64,000 nucleotides of DNA from Arthrobacter sp. SX1312 (GCF_002929295.1 NZ_PJIM01000002.1:578191-642190), one strand, 5' to 3'. Shown: positions 18,349-27,203, counted from the first letter of the stretch. Notes: generated by a model from the sequence alone, not told the origin. Made by a program: numbers and translations.

Positions 18349-18482
18349 CCCCCGAGCCTAGTCACGCTGGTCCACGGGCGGGAGGGAGCGGCCCCGGATT
18401 CTTCCGCGGACCGATGAGTCCGGGCCGGTCGCAGCGTCTACTCTGTGGAAACGTCACCGTGAACCTCAGATCGGGAGCACCC

Positions 18483-19034
18483 ATGCGCAGACTCACAGCA
18501 GGCCTCTTCTCCTCCGTCGACGGCGTCGTCGAATCCCCCCACCTGTGGCAGTTCAACAGCTTCGACCCGGAACTCGGCGCCGGCATGAAGGCGATGATCG
18601 AACGGGTGGACACCGTGCTGCTGGGACGGCAGGGCTACGAGGAGTGGGCGGCCTACTGGCCGCAGGCCGAGGCGACCGACCCGTTCGGCAGCTTCATCAC
18701 CCCGGTGCAGAAGTTCGTGGCGTCGCGCACCCTCAGGGGCGAGCTGGGATGGACCAATGCCTCCCTCATGACCGCGCCCCTCGAGGAGTTCGTTGCCGAC
18801 CTGAAGGAGACCGACGGCGCGGATATCGCCGTCTGCGCCAGCATCTCCCTGGTCCGGCAGCTCCTGTTCGCGGGGCTGCTGGACTCGCTGATGCTCATGA
18901 CCCACCCTGTGGTCGCCGGTGCCGGTCGCCGCCTGTTCGAACCGTCGGACCCCGTCACGCGGCTGGAGCTGCAGGACACCACGATCACCAGCAAGGGCAA
19001 TGTCCTCGCGACCTACGGCCTCCGCAACGACTAG
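18483..19034 (+). CDS. Dihydrofolate reductase-like (RibD C-terminal domain) protein
   Basis: A 183-residue protein of the RibD_C/DHFR-like fold: MRRLTAGLFSSVDGVVESP, VDTVLLGRQGYEEWAAYWP, IAVCASISLVRQLLFAGLLD and a C-terminal GNVLATYGL. These small reductases are common in actinobacteria and rarely have known substrates. The ATG at 18483 follows a GGGAGC SD; the frame opens earlier at 18414. A possible TACTCT -10 hexamer lies at 18439-18444. The DUF4287 gene follows after 12 nt, so the two are probably cotranscribed. Confidence 0.85.
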   Translation: MRRLTAGLFSSVDGVVESPHLWQFNSFDPELGAGMKAMIERVDTVLLGRQGYEEWAAYWPQAEATDPFGSFITPVQKFVASRTLRGELGWTNASLMTAPLEEFVADLKETDGADIAVCASISLVRQLLFAGLLDSLMLMTHPVVAGAGRRLFEPSDPVTRLELQDTTITSKGNVLATYGLRND

Positions 19035-19046
19035 GAAGGGATAGTT

Positions 19047-19349
19047 ATGTCGTTTCAGGCATATCTCGATGCCATCGAAGCCAAGACCGGTCTGACGCCC
19101 AGGCAACTGGTCGATCAGGCGAAAGAGCGCGGTCTCGACGGGCCCGGGACGAAGGCCGGGCAGGTCGTGGCCTGGCTCAAGGAGGACTACGGCCTCGGCC
19201 GCGGCCACGCGATGGCGCTGGTCCACGTCCTGAAGAACGGGCCCACCATCAGCGACAGGCACGTGGCGACCGGTGGATCCCACAGCGACGAATCCACCGA
19301 ACTGTGGCTGGACGGGAAGGCGACGAAACCGGAGGCGGCCTCCCCCTGA
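19047..19349 (+). CDS. DUF4287 domain protein
   Basis: A 100-residue protein. DUF4287 fills most of it (SFQAYLDAIEAKTGLTPRQL … GTKAGQVVAWLKEDYGLGRGHAMALVHVLKNG), a helical DNA-binding-like unit of unknown role. SD GGAAGGGATAG precedes the ATG. It follows the RibD_C-domain gene with a 12-nt gap. Confidence 0.88.
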   Translation: MSFQAYLDAIEAKTGLTPRQLVDQAKERGLDGPGTKAGQVVAWLKEDYGLGRGHAMALVHVLKNGPTISDRHVATGGSHSDESTELWLDGKATKPEAASP

Positions 19350-19366
19350 CGACGTCCGGACGCGCC

Positions 19367-19372
19367 TAGACT
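19367..19372 (+). promoter_or_regulatory. Probable leaderless -10 TAGACT
   Basis: The hexamer ends 7 nt before the ATG at 19380, with no SD between. It is one of eight such arrangements in the window. Confidence 0.5.
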
Positions 19373-19379
19373 GCTGGCC

Positions 19380-20258
19380 ATGGCCGTCCTGATCGATCCA
19401 CCGACCTGGCCCGCGCACGGCACCGTGTTCTCCCATCTGGTCTCGACGTCGTCCCTCGAGGAACTCCATGCCTTCGCGGCGGCCGCAGGCATCCCGCGAC
19501 GCGCCTTCGACGAGGACCACTATGACGTCCCGGAACGGCGGTACCGCGACCTCGTGGCGCAGGGTGCGCAGGAGGTGGCCGGGGTGGAGCTGGTGCGCGC
19601 CCTGATCGCCAGCGGCCTCAGGGTCCCGGCCCGACGTCGGGCGCCGAAGCTCCGTGCCGCGCTGATGACCCGCTGGGACGCTCTCCTGCCGGCAGTCCCC
19701 GGCCTCGGCCGGGAACTGCTCGACCGCTGGGCCGAGGGGCACCGCGAGTACCACAATCCCGCCCATCTGCTGGCGGTCCTCGAGGCGCTGGACGTGCTGC
19801 TGGAACCGGCCGATGAGCCCGTGCGGGGCGCCGTGCTCCTGGCGGCCTGGTTCCACGACGCCGTGTACGAGGGCGTTGCCGGCCAGGACGAGCGCGCGTC
19901 CGCGTCCCTCGCCGTGCAGCGCCTTCACGGCATCGTGCCCGACGCCGTCGTCCGGGACGTCGAGCGCCTGGTCCTTCTCACGGCGACGCACGAGCCGGCA
20001 CCCGAGGACCGGGCCGGCCACCTCCTGTGCGACGCGGACCTCGCGGTGCTCGCCGGCGCTCCGGAGGACTATGCCCGCTACGTGGCAGCGATCCGCGCGG
20101 AGTACCGGCATGTTCCCCGGCAGGCATTCACCGACGGGAGGCGTGCCGTCCTGAAGCGCCTCCTCGGACTCGACCCGCTGTATCGGACGACCACGGCGCA
20201 GGCCGAATGGGCGGGACGGGCGCGCAGCAACCTGGCCCAGGAACTCGAGTCGTTGTGA
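19380..20258 (+). CDS. DUF4031 domain fused to HD-type phosphohydrolase-like domain
   Basis: A 292-residue two-domain protein. Residues 1-85 are DUF4031 (VLIDPPTWPAHGTVFSHLVS … PRRAFDEDHYDVPERRY). Residues about 95-290 resemble predicted metal-dependent HD phosphohydrolases (WAEGHREYHNPAHLL, AWFHDAVYEGV, HLLCDADLAVLAG), with His and the HD pair present. The domains are found separately in other proteins; joined here they suggest a shared nucleotide or phosphoester substrate, which is inference. Start is probably leaderless. Confidence 0.85.
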   Translation: MAVLIDPPTWPAHGTVFSHLVSTSSLEELHAFAAAAGIPRRAFDEDHYDVPERRYRDLVAQGAQEVAGVELVRALIASGLRVPARRRAPKLRAALMTRWDALLPAVPGLGRELLDRWAEGHREYHNPAHLLAVLEALDVLLEPADEPVRGAVLLAAWFHDAVYEGVAGQDERASASLAVQRLHGIVPDAVVRDVERLVLLTATHEPAPEDRAGHLLCDADLAVLAGAPEDYARYVAAIRAEYRHVPRQAFTDGRRAVLKRLLGLDPLYRTTTAQAEWAGRARSNLAQELESL

Positions 20259-20297
20259 CCCGGTCCATGGGCCCTGTCCGGCGTCCGGCGTGACCCC

Positions 20298-20303
20298 TAC
20301 GAT
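20298..20303 (+). promoter_or_regulatory. Probable leaderless -10 TACGAT
   Basis: The hexamer ends 6 nt before the ATG at 20310; no SD. Confidence 0.5.
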
Positions 20304-20309
20304 CACCCT

Positions 20310-20657
20310 ATGGGATCCGTGGAGGACGCACTCGCCGCGCTGGAGGAACCTGACCAGGAGTGCCTGCGTGCCGTGGTCGCCACGGCCCGGGGCGCCCGGC
20401 CCGACGCAATCGACGGCGTGAGCTACGGCATGCCGGCACTTGTCCTCGCCGGGAAGCCCCTGCTTGCCGTGGCCGCCACCGCGGGGCATCTGTCGCTGTA
20501 TCCATTCTCCTCGGGGGTGATCGACGCCGTGGCGCCGCGGCTCGAGGGCTTCTCCCGGTCGAAGGGGACCATCCGCTTCACGGCCGACCATCCGCTCCCG
20601 GAGGACCTGGTCCGGGAGATCGTCCGCCTCCGGAGCCTCGAGATCGCCGGCTCGTAG
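20310..20657 (+). CDS. DUF1801/YdhG-like small protein
   Basis: A 115-residue protein of the DUF1801 (YdhG/frataxin-like fold) family: DAIDGVSYGMPALVLAGKPLLAVAATAGHLSLYPFSSGVI … FSRSKGTIRFTADHPLPEDLV. Members are small cytoplasmic proteins, some proposed as iron-binding; nothing in this sequence fixes a role. Single gene with a probable leaderless start. Confidence 0.85.
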   Translation: MGSVEDALAALEEPDQECLRAVVATARGARPDAIDGVSYGMPALVLAGKPLLAVAATAGHLSLYPFSSGVIDAVAPRLEGFSRSKGTIRFTADHPLPEDLVREIVRLRSLEIAGS

Positions 20658-20885
20658 CAGGGCTCCGATCCTTCACGCAACCCCGCCCCGACGGGAGGAA
20701 ACTGCTTCCCCGGGCCGCCCGGCCGATGCCACCATGAGGAGATCGAGGATGGCCGGCATCGCACGTCGGCACCTTCCCGGGCAGTCAGGAAGCCGGCCGT
20801 CGGGGAGCCTCGTCGCATCGCCGTCCCGGCGGTGGCGGTCGACCGGCTTCCAGCCCCCGTCCGGGCCACCCGAAGGAATCTGCCA

Positions 20886-21293
20886 ATGCAAGGTCTGCAC
20901 ACCCATACTGCGATGAGACACGCGGATCTCCCCCTGCCTCTGGTCTGGGAACACCTCCAGAACCTGGGAGGCGGCATCGATCGTCTCGAGGTCGACGCCT
21001 ACCTCCACGGCCTGATGGCCCTGCCGCTCGCTGATCGCAACGACGTGACGCAGGCCGTGAACGAGCTGCTCGACGACCTGGAGGCGACGGGCCACCATGC
21101 CTGCTGCCGAGCGCCCTACAGCGCCGTCGACCCCGACACGACGGCGCGGGGCGCCCTGGCCTACCCGTCGTGCACGGTCACGGGACGCGGTCGATGGGGA
21201 CGGCCGATCACCACGCCGGGCCGACCCGCCGCGCCCGCCGGGCGTCGGCCCCAGGGGCTGTCGCCGCTACCGCCCCTCCGTCGGGACCGCTGA
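20886..21293 (+). CDS. Hypothetical protein with VW…LGG…YL helical domain, stand-alone
   Basis: A 135-residue protein. Residues about 18-65 (VWEHLQNLGGGIDRLEVDAY … DRNDVTQAVNELLDD) align position by position with the N-terminal region of the GAF protein at 26299 (VW, LGG, EV, YL, LP, DR, NE and DD are shared). This domain is therefore free-standing here and GAF-fused there. The last 60 residues are Arg/Pro/Gly-rich and may be an unconserved extension. SD GAAGGAAT precedes the ATG. It lies upstream of GAF-ANTAR and GAF genes. Function unknown. Confidence 0.6.
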   Translation: MQGLHTHTAMRHADLPLPLVWEHLQNLGGGIDRLEVDAYLHGLMALPLADRNDVTQAVNELLDDLEATGHHACCRAPYSAVDPDTTARGALAYPSCTVTGRGRWGRPITTPGRPAAPAGRRPQGLSPLPPLRRDR

Positions 21294-21718
21294 CGGCGCC
21301 TGCCCCACCACGACGGTCGCGACGATCCCATGGACGCGGCGGGGCCAGACCCGGAAGCCCACCCTCTCGAGGAGCCGGGGGCACGGCAGCTCCTGGTCCT
21401 CGGCCACGCCGGTCAGGGAACCTTGTTGCCGCCCCGGTCCTGCATGCACTTGCATTCGACGTCCGCTGCGTAGCTCCAGAGCGCCCGCGCTCCTCGTGGT
21501 CCGCGTCGACCGGGATCGCCCCTCCCGTACCTCGACATCGTCCACGGTTGCGGCAGGCGCCCGGCCACGATTTCTGTGGGTACTATTCTCTTGGTCGTTT
21601 AGCAGCAGGCGGCCCCTCACCTCCCCCCTGCCCGCAGCACGGCGACCGGCAGGGGGTTGATGCAAAGGTCTGCCTGTTGGTTGGTTACCAGAGAGAGAAC
21701 GGTCCGGGAGTATTGGGC
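21294..21718. other. 425-nt stretch without a supported gene
   Basis: Between the stand-alone helical-domain gene and the GAF-ANTAR gene. Open frames on both strands are Arg/Pro-rich and match nothing I know. A G-rich SD-like GGGAG precedes the downstream ATG. I see no clear hairpin or promoter. Confidence 0.4.
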
Positions 21719-22411
21719 ATGCTGCAGGACATGGTCCTGGACAGCGACGACGTCGAGGAGTTCCTGACGAAGCTCGTCACCGTCGCCGGTCGCAGCCTGT
21801 CGGCCGACGACGAGGTCCTGTGCGGCGTCACCCTGCTGCGGGCCCGGACCAAGACCACGGTCGCGAGCAACGGTCCGGACGCTCAGAAACTGGACGAGGT
21901 CCAGTACGAGTACGACGACGGTCCGTGCCTGCGCGCCGCACGAGAGGGCTCCGTCCAGTACGTCTGCGACTTCGACGCCGAGGAACGCTTCCCCGAGTAC
22001 AGCCGGGCGATCGCCGGGAACGGGATCAGGTCCGCGCTGGGCGTGCCCATCCCGCTCGAGGGCGAGGCGACGGCGGCGCTCAACTTCTATTCGCCCCTGG
22101 TGGACGCCTTCGATGAGGACTCCGTGGCGGCGGCGCGCCACTTCGCCGAGGAGGTCTCGACATCGCTCCGTCTCGCGGTACGCATCGCGGAACTGACCGA
22201 GTCCAGCGCCGACATGCGGGCCGCGATGCAGAGCCGGACCACGATCGACCTCGCCGTCGGCGTGATCATGGGGCAGAACCGGTGCTCCCAGGATGCCGCG
22301 ATGTCCATCCTCAAGGCTGCGTCCAGCGCCAGGAACATCAAGCTGCGCGACGTCGCCGCGTCCGTCCTGGAGTCCCTGGGTCAGGGGCCGGTGAAGTTGC
22401 ACTTCCAGTAG
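21719..22411 (+). CDS. GAF-ANTAR sensor/antiterminator (copy 1)
   Basis: A 230-residue cytoplasmic regulator. Residues about 10-160 form a GAF domain (DEVQYEYDDGPCLRAAREG, GIRSALGVPIPLEGEATAAL). Residues about 165-225 form an ANTAR RNA-binding domain (RTTIDLAVGVIMGQNRCSQD, SILKAASSARNIKLRDVA). ANTAR proteins bind paired RNA hairpins and allow read-through of terminators. The start is uncertain: ATG 21719 has GGGAG at SD distance, but its paralogue at 40822 has 15 more residues, so an upstream GTG/TTG is possible. It is followed 31 nt later by a GAF gene. Confidence 0.9.
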   Translation: MLQDMVLDSDDVEEFLTKLVTVAGRSLSADDEVLCGVTLLRARTKTTVASNGPDAQKLDEVQYEYDDGPCLRAAREGSVQYVCDFDAEERFPEYSRAIAGNGIRSALGVPIPLEGEATAALNFYSPLVDAFDEDSVAAARHFAEEVSTSLRLAVRIAELTESSADMRAAMQSRTTIDLAVGVIMGQNRCSQDAAMSILKAASSARNIKLRDVAASVLESLGQGPVKLHFQ

Positions 22412-22442
22412 GCGGTACGGCCAACGGTAGGGGAGGAAGAAC

Positions 22443-23114
22443 GTGAACGAGCGGAACCAGCGGGAACCCGTCGTCGACGCCGTGCGTCGATCGGGCCTGT
22501 CCGCCCCCGAGGCGGCGCGGGAGGCCGTGGACCTCGACCCGCCCCTGGCCGATCACCGGGCCGGCGGCGTGACCCCGGACTTCATCCGGCTCCTGGGCGC
22601 GGCCGGCTCCGCCTTCCTCGACGCGGAGGCGGCAGAACGCGGTCGCCTCGATTCGCTGGAGCAGCTGCACCTCCTCGACACGCCCCCCGAGGAGCGGTTC
22701 GATGCGATCACCCGCCGGGCGGCGGAGCGGTTCGGTTGCGAGATCGCGACGTTGGCCCTGATCGCCCGGAACCGGCAGTTCATCAAGTCCGCGGTGGGCG
22801 AGGCGCACCAGGACCTCGATCGGACGCGGGTGTTCTGCAACGCGACCATCCGGTCCTCCGGTCCGCTGGTCCTGCCCGACACCCTCGAGGACGGGCGTTT
22901 CCGGGACCACCCCTTCGTGGCCGGCGCACCGCACATCCGCTTCTATGCCGGCGCTCCGCTGCGCGGTCCCGGCGGCTGGCTGGTCGGCACGATCTGCGTC
23001 ATGTCCCTCTCGCCCCGCCCGTTCACCCCTTCGGATCACCAGGACCTCGAGGCTCTCGCGCAGGAGATGCAGCACGAGGTCTATCCGGACTGGAAAGCCT
23101 GGAGCCTCTACTGA
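22443..23114 (+). CDS. GAF-domain sensor protein
   Basis: A 223-residue protein: an N-terminal variable region of about 60 residues, a helix (RLDSLEQLHLLDTPPEERFD), then a GAF domain (CEIATLALIARNRQFIKSAV … HIRFYAGAPLRGPGGWLVGT). No output domain follows, so it may act by pairing with another protein; the GAF-ANTAR gene just upstream is the obvious candidate. The same helix-GAF arrangement recurs at 26299, fused to the helical domain that stands alone at 20886. SD GGGGAGGAAG. Confidence 0.88.
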   Translation: MNERNQREPVVDAVRRSGLSAPEAAREAVDLDPPLADHRAGGVTPDFIRLLGAAGSAFLDAEAAERGRLDSLEQLHLLDTPPEERFDAITRRAAERFGCEIATLALIARNRQFIKSAVGEAHQDLDRTRVFCNATIRSSGPLVLPDTLEDGRFRDHPFVAGAPHIRFYAGAPLRGPGGWLVGTICVMSLSPRPFTPSDHQDLEALAQEMQHEVYPDWKAWSLY

Positions 23115-23132
23115 GCCGCGCGGACGAGGCCC

Positions 23133-24221
23133 TCAGCGCTCCACCGGATGGTCCGCGAGCGTCACGTCCACTGTCCGTGTCTCCGAGCCCCGCCGAATCC
23201 CGACCGGGACCGTCTCGCCCGGATCGTACCGGCGCAGTGCTGACAGGAGATCCTCCGGTGTGGCGATCTCCTCGTCCCCGATGCTGGTGATGATGTCCCC
23301 GGGGCGGATGCCGGCGTCGTCGGCCGGCCCGCCCTGCGATACGGACAGGACCACCACTCCCGTGGCATCCTCGAGGTTCAGCTGCTCGGCGATCTGGGGG
23401 GGGGGGATCGGGCCGGGAGCCAGTCCCATGAACGCGTGGTCCGCGGTGCCGTCCTCCCGGAGCTCCTCGGCCACTTCCGTGGCGATGGAGGCGGGGATGG
23501 CGAAACCGAGGGCGACGGCGCCCTGCGAGGGCGGGATATAGGCCTCGCTGATGCCCATGATCTCGCCCTGACCGTTCACGACGGCGCCGCCGGAGTTGCC
23601 GGGGCTGATGGCCGCATCCGTCTGGATGAGGTCCACCAGGGACTGGCTCGTGGCCGCCGAGCCGGGGATCTCCCGGTGCAGGCCCGAGACGATGCCCGAG
23701 GTCGCGGTGCTCTCGAAGCCGAGCGGGGACCCGATGACGACGGCGAGCTCGCCGATGCGGGGCAGGTCCGGCTGGAACGTCGCGGCCGGGAGGTCACGCC
23801 GGTCCGCCTGTACGAGGGCGAGGTCGGACACGGTGTCCGCGGCCTGGACCGTCCCGGACACCCGCCGGCCGTCGGCGAAGGCCACTTCGACATCATCGTT
23901 GCCGCGGATCACGTGCTCGTTGGTGAGGATCAGCCCGTCCTCCGTGTAGATCACGCCGCTGCCGAGCCCCTCCTCGGTGAAGATGGTGACAACGGAGGGC
24001 TGCACGGCCTCGACGATGTCCGGGATGCCCACGTCCTCTTCGGCGCCCGATGCGGCCGCACCGGTGCCGACGCCGGCGCTGGGGGAGGGAGAGCCGGTGC
24101 CGCCCGGCACCTGCGGCGGCGCGGCGGCGTCCCCTCCCGTATCCGTGCAGCCGGTGACGGCCGGCAGGAGGGTGCACATCAGGGCGATCAGCGGTGCGCG
24201 GGTCCCGGTGTTCCGCGTCAT
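23133..24221 (-). CDS. HtrA/DegP-like serine protease lipoprotein with PDZ domain
   Basis: A 362-residue S1C protease. The N-terminal signal ends in a lipobox (AVTGC, Cys25), so the protein should be anchored outside the membrane. The catalytic triad is His103 (LTNEHVI), Asp133 (VSDLALVQ) and Ser210 (SPGNSGGAVV). A PDZ domain fills the C-terminus (VVVLSVSQGGPADDAGIRPGDI). It is expected to degrade or chaperone misfolded exported proteins. ATG 24221 is chosen because it gives the signal peptide; the frame opens farther upstream. A run of Gly-coding G residues encodes a Pro-Pro-Pro linker before the PDZ. Confidence 0.93.
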   Translation of the reverse strand: MTRNTGTRAPLIALMCTLLPAVTGCTDTGGDAAAPPQVPGGTGSPSPSAGVGTGAAASGAEEDVGIPDIVEAVQPSVVTIFTEEGLGSGVIYTEDGLILTNEHVIRGNDDVEVAFADGRRVSGTVQAADTVSDLALVQADRRDLPAATFQPDLPRIGELAVVIGSPLGFESTATSGIVSGLHREIPGSAATSQSLVDLIQTDAAISPGNSGGAVVNGQGEIMGISEAYIPPSQGAVALGFAIPASIATEVAEELREDGTADHAFMGLAPGPIPPPQIAEQLNLEDATGVVVLSVSQGGPADDAGIRPGDIITSIGDEEIATPEDLLSALRRYDPGETVPVGIRRGSETRTVDVTLADHPVER

Positions 24222-24249
24222 GAGGAGGTCCTCTCTGCACCGTGCCGCG

Positions 24250-24606
24250 TCAGAAGCGGCCGTCGGTGCCCTGGTCGCGTCGGCGGAGCGGATTCTCACG
24301 CCAGTCCTGGCGGTCGGAGGTGTCCGGGCCGTAGCCGGGGCGCAGCAGCGGCTCGTCGGGATCGTCCTCGGGGTGCGGCCCGCGGGGTGCGCCCGTGCGG
24401 TGGGTGAGCCAGTACCCCCAGCCGATGCAGGCCGCGGCAGTGAGGATGATCAGCAACCCGATGGCAAGGAGGAGCGGTGCCTCCGCGGGCGCCGGCGTGC
24501 CCGTGGACTCGGCCCGGGCGAAGTCCGACACCGCCTGCGGAACGAAGAGGGTGCTGACGAACAGCAGGGCGAGACCTGCCAGGTACTGCTTGACGCCGAG
24601 TTTCAT
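24250..24606 (-). CDS. Two-helix membrane protein, hypothetical
   Basis: A 118-residue protein with two membrane segments (MKLGVKQYLAGLALLFVSTLFV and APLLLAIGLLIILTAAACIGWGYWL) separated by a short Ala/Pro-rich loop, and a charged Pro/Arg/Asp tail of about 45 residues. I do not recognise it. ATG 24606 is used rather than the earlier frame opening because it begins just before the first helix. It ends 28 nt upstream of the HtrA-like start on the same strand, so it may share a transcript with that gene. Confidence 0.7.
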   Translation of the reverse strand: MKLGVKQYLAGLALLFVSTLFVPQAVSDFARAESTGTPAPAEAPLLLAIGLLIILTAAACIGWGYWLTHRTGAPRGPHPEDDPDEPLLRPGYGPDTSDRQDWRENPLRRRDQGTDGRF

Positions 24607-24673
24607 GACTTCCCTGGGTGTCCTTGCGGTCGGTTCGGGGTTCATCCCAGCTTAGGCCCTGGCGCCGCACCTC

Positions 24674-24679
24674 TACGCT
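24674..24679 (+). promoter_or_regulatory. Probable leaderless -10 TACGCT
   Basis: The hexamer ends 6 nt before the GTG at 24686; no SD. Confidence 0.5.
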
Positions 24680-24685
24680 GGACTG

Positions 24686-26047
24686 GTGCGTGAATCACTG
24701 CCCAGCAACCGCCGGCTCAGCCGCAGTATCCTCCGGCTCGCCGTCCCGGCCCTGGGCGCCCTGATCGCGGAGCCGCTCTTCCTGCTCGCCGACTCGGCGA
24801 TCGTGGGACACCTCGGTGTGGAGGAGCTCGCCGGGGTGGGGCTCGCGTCCACGGTGCTGCAGACCGCCGTCGGGCTCATGGTCTTCCTCGCCTACTCCAC
24901 CACGCCGGCCGTCGCGCGCCTCCTCGGTGCGGGTCGCCTGCCCGAGGCGCTCGCGGCAGGGCGCGACGGCGTGGGCCTCGCCGTCGTGCTCGGGGTCCTC
25001 CTGTCCGTCCTGGGGTGGGTTACCGCTCCGCAGCTGGCGTCGCTGATGGGTGCCGAGGGGGCGGTGCACGCCTTCGCGGTGGACTACCTGCGCTGGTCGA
25101 TGCCGGGGCTGACCGCGATGCTGGTGGTGCTCGCGGCGACCGGCGTGCTGCGCGGGCTGCAGGACACGCGTACGCCGCTGATCGTCGCGGGTGCGGGGTT
25201 CGGTGTCAACATCGTGCTCAACTACCTGCTCGTCTACGGCGCCGGGATGTCCGTGGCCGGATCCGCGCTCGGGACGAGCCTCGCCCAGTGCGGCATGGCG
25301 GCCGTCTACCTCGTGATGATCGTCCGCGCGTCCAGGGGCCAGCGGGTTCCCCTGAGGCCGTCCCTGCGCGGCATCCGGCGCACGGCCGGCGTCGGCTCCT
25401 GGCTCATGCTGCGCACGCTGTCGCTGCGAGTGGCGATCCTCGCGACCGTCTTCGTCGCGACCGCGCAGGGGCCCCTCAGCCTCGCTTCGCACCAGCTCGT
25501 CATGACGGTCTTCACGTTCCTCGCCTTCGCCCTCGACGCCCTCGCCATCGCCGCGCAGGCCCTGATCGGCAAGGAACTCGGGTCCGGGAACCGGCCGCTC
25601 GCGGCGGCGCTCACACGGCGCATGATCACCTGGGGCGTGGCGTTCGGTGTTGTCACCGGCTGCGTGCTGGCCGCGGTGGCGCCCTTCGTCGGGTGGATCT
25701 TCACCCCGGATCCGACGGTCCAGGCGGCGTTCGCGGCCGGCCTGTGGGTCCTGGCCGCGTTCCAGCCGATCTGCGGTCTCGTCTTCGTGCTCGACGGCGT
25801 GCTGATCGGGGCGGGCGACGCGCGCTACCTGGCGATCGCCGGCGTGGTGAACCTGGCTGTGTATCTCCCGCTGCTGGGCCTTGTCGGGATGGCTGACCTG
25901 ACGGGCGGCGAGGGGATCGTCTGGCTGTGGCTGGCTTTCGGCGGCGGTTACATGCTGGCGCGCGCGGCAACTCTGGGGTGGCGGATCCGGGATGATCGGT
26001 GGATGGTGACCGGGGCGACGCGCAACGCGGTGGTGCGGGAGGCATAG
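24686..26047 (+). CDS. MATE-family multidrug/cation exporter (DinF-like)
   Basis: A 453-residue membrane transporter with 12 helices in two similar halves. Family features include the N-terminal IAEPLFLLADSAIVGHLGVE, the VLRGLQDTRTPL loop after helix 4 and the second-half VLDGVLIGAGDARYL. DinF-type MATE proteins exchange drugs or bile-acid-like compounds for Na+ or H+; the substrate is unknown here. The GTG start is probably leaderless. Confidence 0.92.
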   Translation: MRESLPSNRRLSRSILRLAVPALGALIAEPLFLLADSAIVGHLGVEELAGVGLASTVLQTAVGLMVFLAYSTTPAVARLLGAGRLPEALAAGRDGVGLAVVLGVLLSVLGWVTAPQLASLMGAEGAVHAFAVDYLRWSMPGLTAMLVVLAATGVLRGLQDTRTPLIVAGAGFGVNIVLNYLLVYGAGMSVAGSALGTSLAQCGMAAVYLVMIVRASRGQRVPLRPSLRGIRRTAGVGSWLMLRTLSLRVAILATVFVATAQGPLSLASHQLVMTVFTFLAFALDALAIAAQALIGKELGSGNRPLAAALTRRMITWGVAFGVVTGCVLAAVAPFVGWIFTPDPTVQAAFAAGLWVLAAFQPICGLVFVLDGVLIGAGDARYLAIAGVVNLAVYLPLLGLVGMADLTGGEGIVWLWLAFGGGYMLARAATLGWRIRDDRWMVTGATRNAVVREA

Positions 26048-26298
26048 CGGTGAGACTGGATCAGCGCAGCCGACACAGGTCCGCCGTGGTGCCCGTGGTT
26101 CTGGGACTCCGATTCCCGTGGCTGAGGGGTTGACCGAGGGATTCTCCGTCTGCCCATCCCCGACTCTCCCCATTTGTCCATCCCGGGCTGGAGGACGAGC
26201 GTTACACGCGGGGGTTGGTTGCACGAGGTAACGTGATTGGTGGGCTGACATCCGTCGGGCCGATTCAGGCATCACACGGGTTTCCAGGAAGCGGCATC

Positions 26299-27168
26299 AT
26301 GATCAGTCAGGACGTGCAGCAGTGGATGGCCGTTCAGACTCTTCGGATCACGAACTTCGATGCGTCGTCGGTGTGGGCCACGTATGCGAGTCTCGGTGGC
26401 ACGTGCGACGACCGCGAGGTCATCACCTACCTCGAGGGTCGGGGTACTCTGCCTACCCTGGATCGGGATCTCGTCGCGCACGCGCTGAACGAGATGATCG
26501 ACGACAGCGGGCTCCCGGTGGACGGCGCCCACTACAGCACCGACGACGTCGCGGACGGATCCGGTTTCGGGGACAACCTCCGCGTCCTGGTCCTGGACCC
26601 CGACGGGCACCGCTTCGACCGGCCCGCCGCGACGGCGCCCTACGGGATCGCCGCTGACGGCCAGGAGATCGATGGTGCCATGGAGCAGGAGGAGGACGCC
26701 GAGTACCGCCGGTGTTACGCCCTCTACGAGACCGGACTGCTGGACACGGGAGCGGAGGACCGCTTCGACCGCTACACGAAGCGGGCCCGCGAGCACTTCG
26801 GCGTGAGCTCGTCCTCGATCGCCCTGATCACCGAGGACCGGCAGGTCATCAAATCGGTGGTGGGCCCGATCGGGCAGGACCTCCCCCGTGACACGGCCCT
26901 CTGTTCACGCACGATCGAAGCCTCCCGGGTGCTGGTCATCACGGACGCCAGGACCGACCCCGAGTACAGCGACCACCCCCTCGTCGTCGGTGGCCCCCGC
27001 ATCCGCTTCTATGCCGGCTACCCGATCACGACCGCCGACGGATGGCGGATCGGGACGCTGTGCATCATCGATGACCGCCCGCGTTCCTTCAGTGACGCCG
27101 ACGCCCTGGACCTCCAGCGCATGGCGCTGGATCTCGAAGTCGAGATCTGGGTCGGCGACACCGACTAG
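26299..27168 (+). CDS. Helical-domain-GAF fusion sensor
   Basis: A 289-residue protein. Residues about 12-75 (VWATYASLGGTCDDREVITY … RDLVAHALNEMIDD) match the stand-alone protein at 20886. A linker and helix (RCYALYETGLLDTGAEDRFD) lead to a C-terminal GAF domain (VSSSSIALITEDRQVIKSVV … RIRFYAGYPITTADGWRIGT) similar to the gene at 22443. It has no output domain. ATG 26299 follows AGGAAGCGG; the frame is open from 26215. It is closed by a strong hairpin shared with the converging Mn-catalase gene. Confidence 0.82.
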   Translation: MISQDVQQWMAVQTLRITNFDASSVWATYASLGGTCDDREVITYLEGRGTLPTLDRDLVAHALNEMIDDSGLPVDGAHYSTDDVADGSGFGDNLRVLVLDPDGHRFDRPAATAPYGIAADGQEIDGAMEQEEDAEYRRCYALYETGLLDTGAEDRFDRYTKRAREHFGVSSSSIALITEDRQVIKSVVGPIGQDLPRDTALCSRTIEASRVLVITDARTDPEYSDHPLVVGGPRIRFYAGYPITTADGWRIGTLCIIDDRPRSFSDADALDLQRMALDLEVEIWVGDTD

Positions 27169-27203
27169 GACCACCCGCCTTCCGGCATACGCGCCACTGT
27201 CAG

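Noticed and set aside
21267-21665. A 132-codon minus-strand frame in the gap before GAF-ANTAR
   Set aside because: Arg/Gly-rich, no SD, no family; composition fits a non-coding shadow.
24695-26275. A 526-codon frame antisense to the MATE gene
   Set aside because: No motif, shadow composition, and the opposite strand is an unmistakable transporter.
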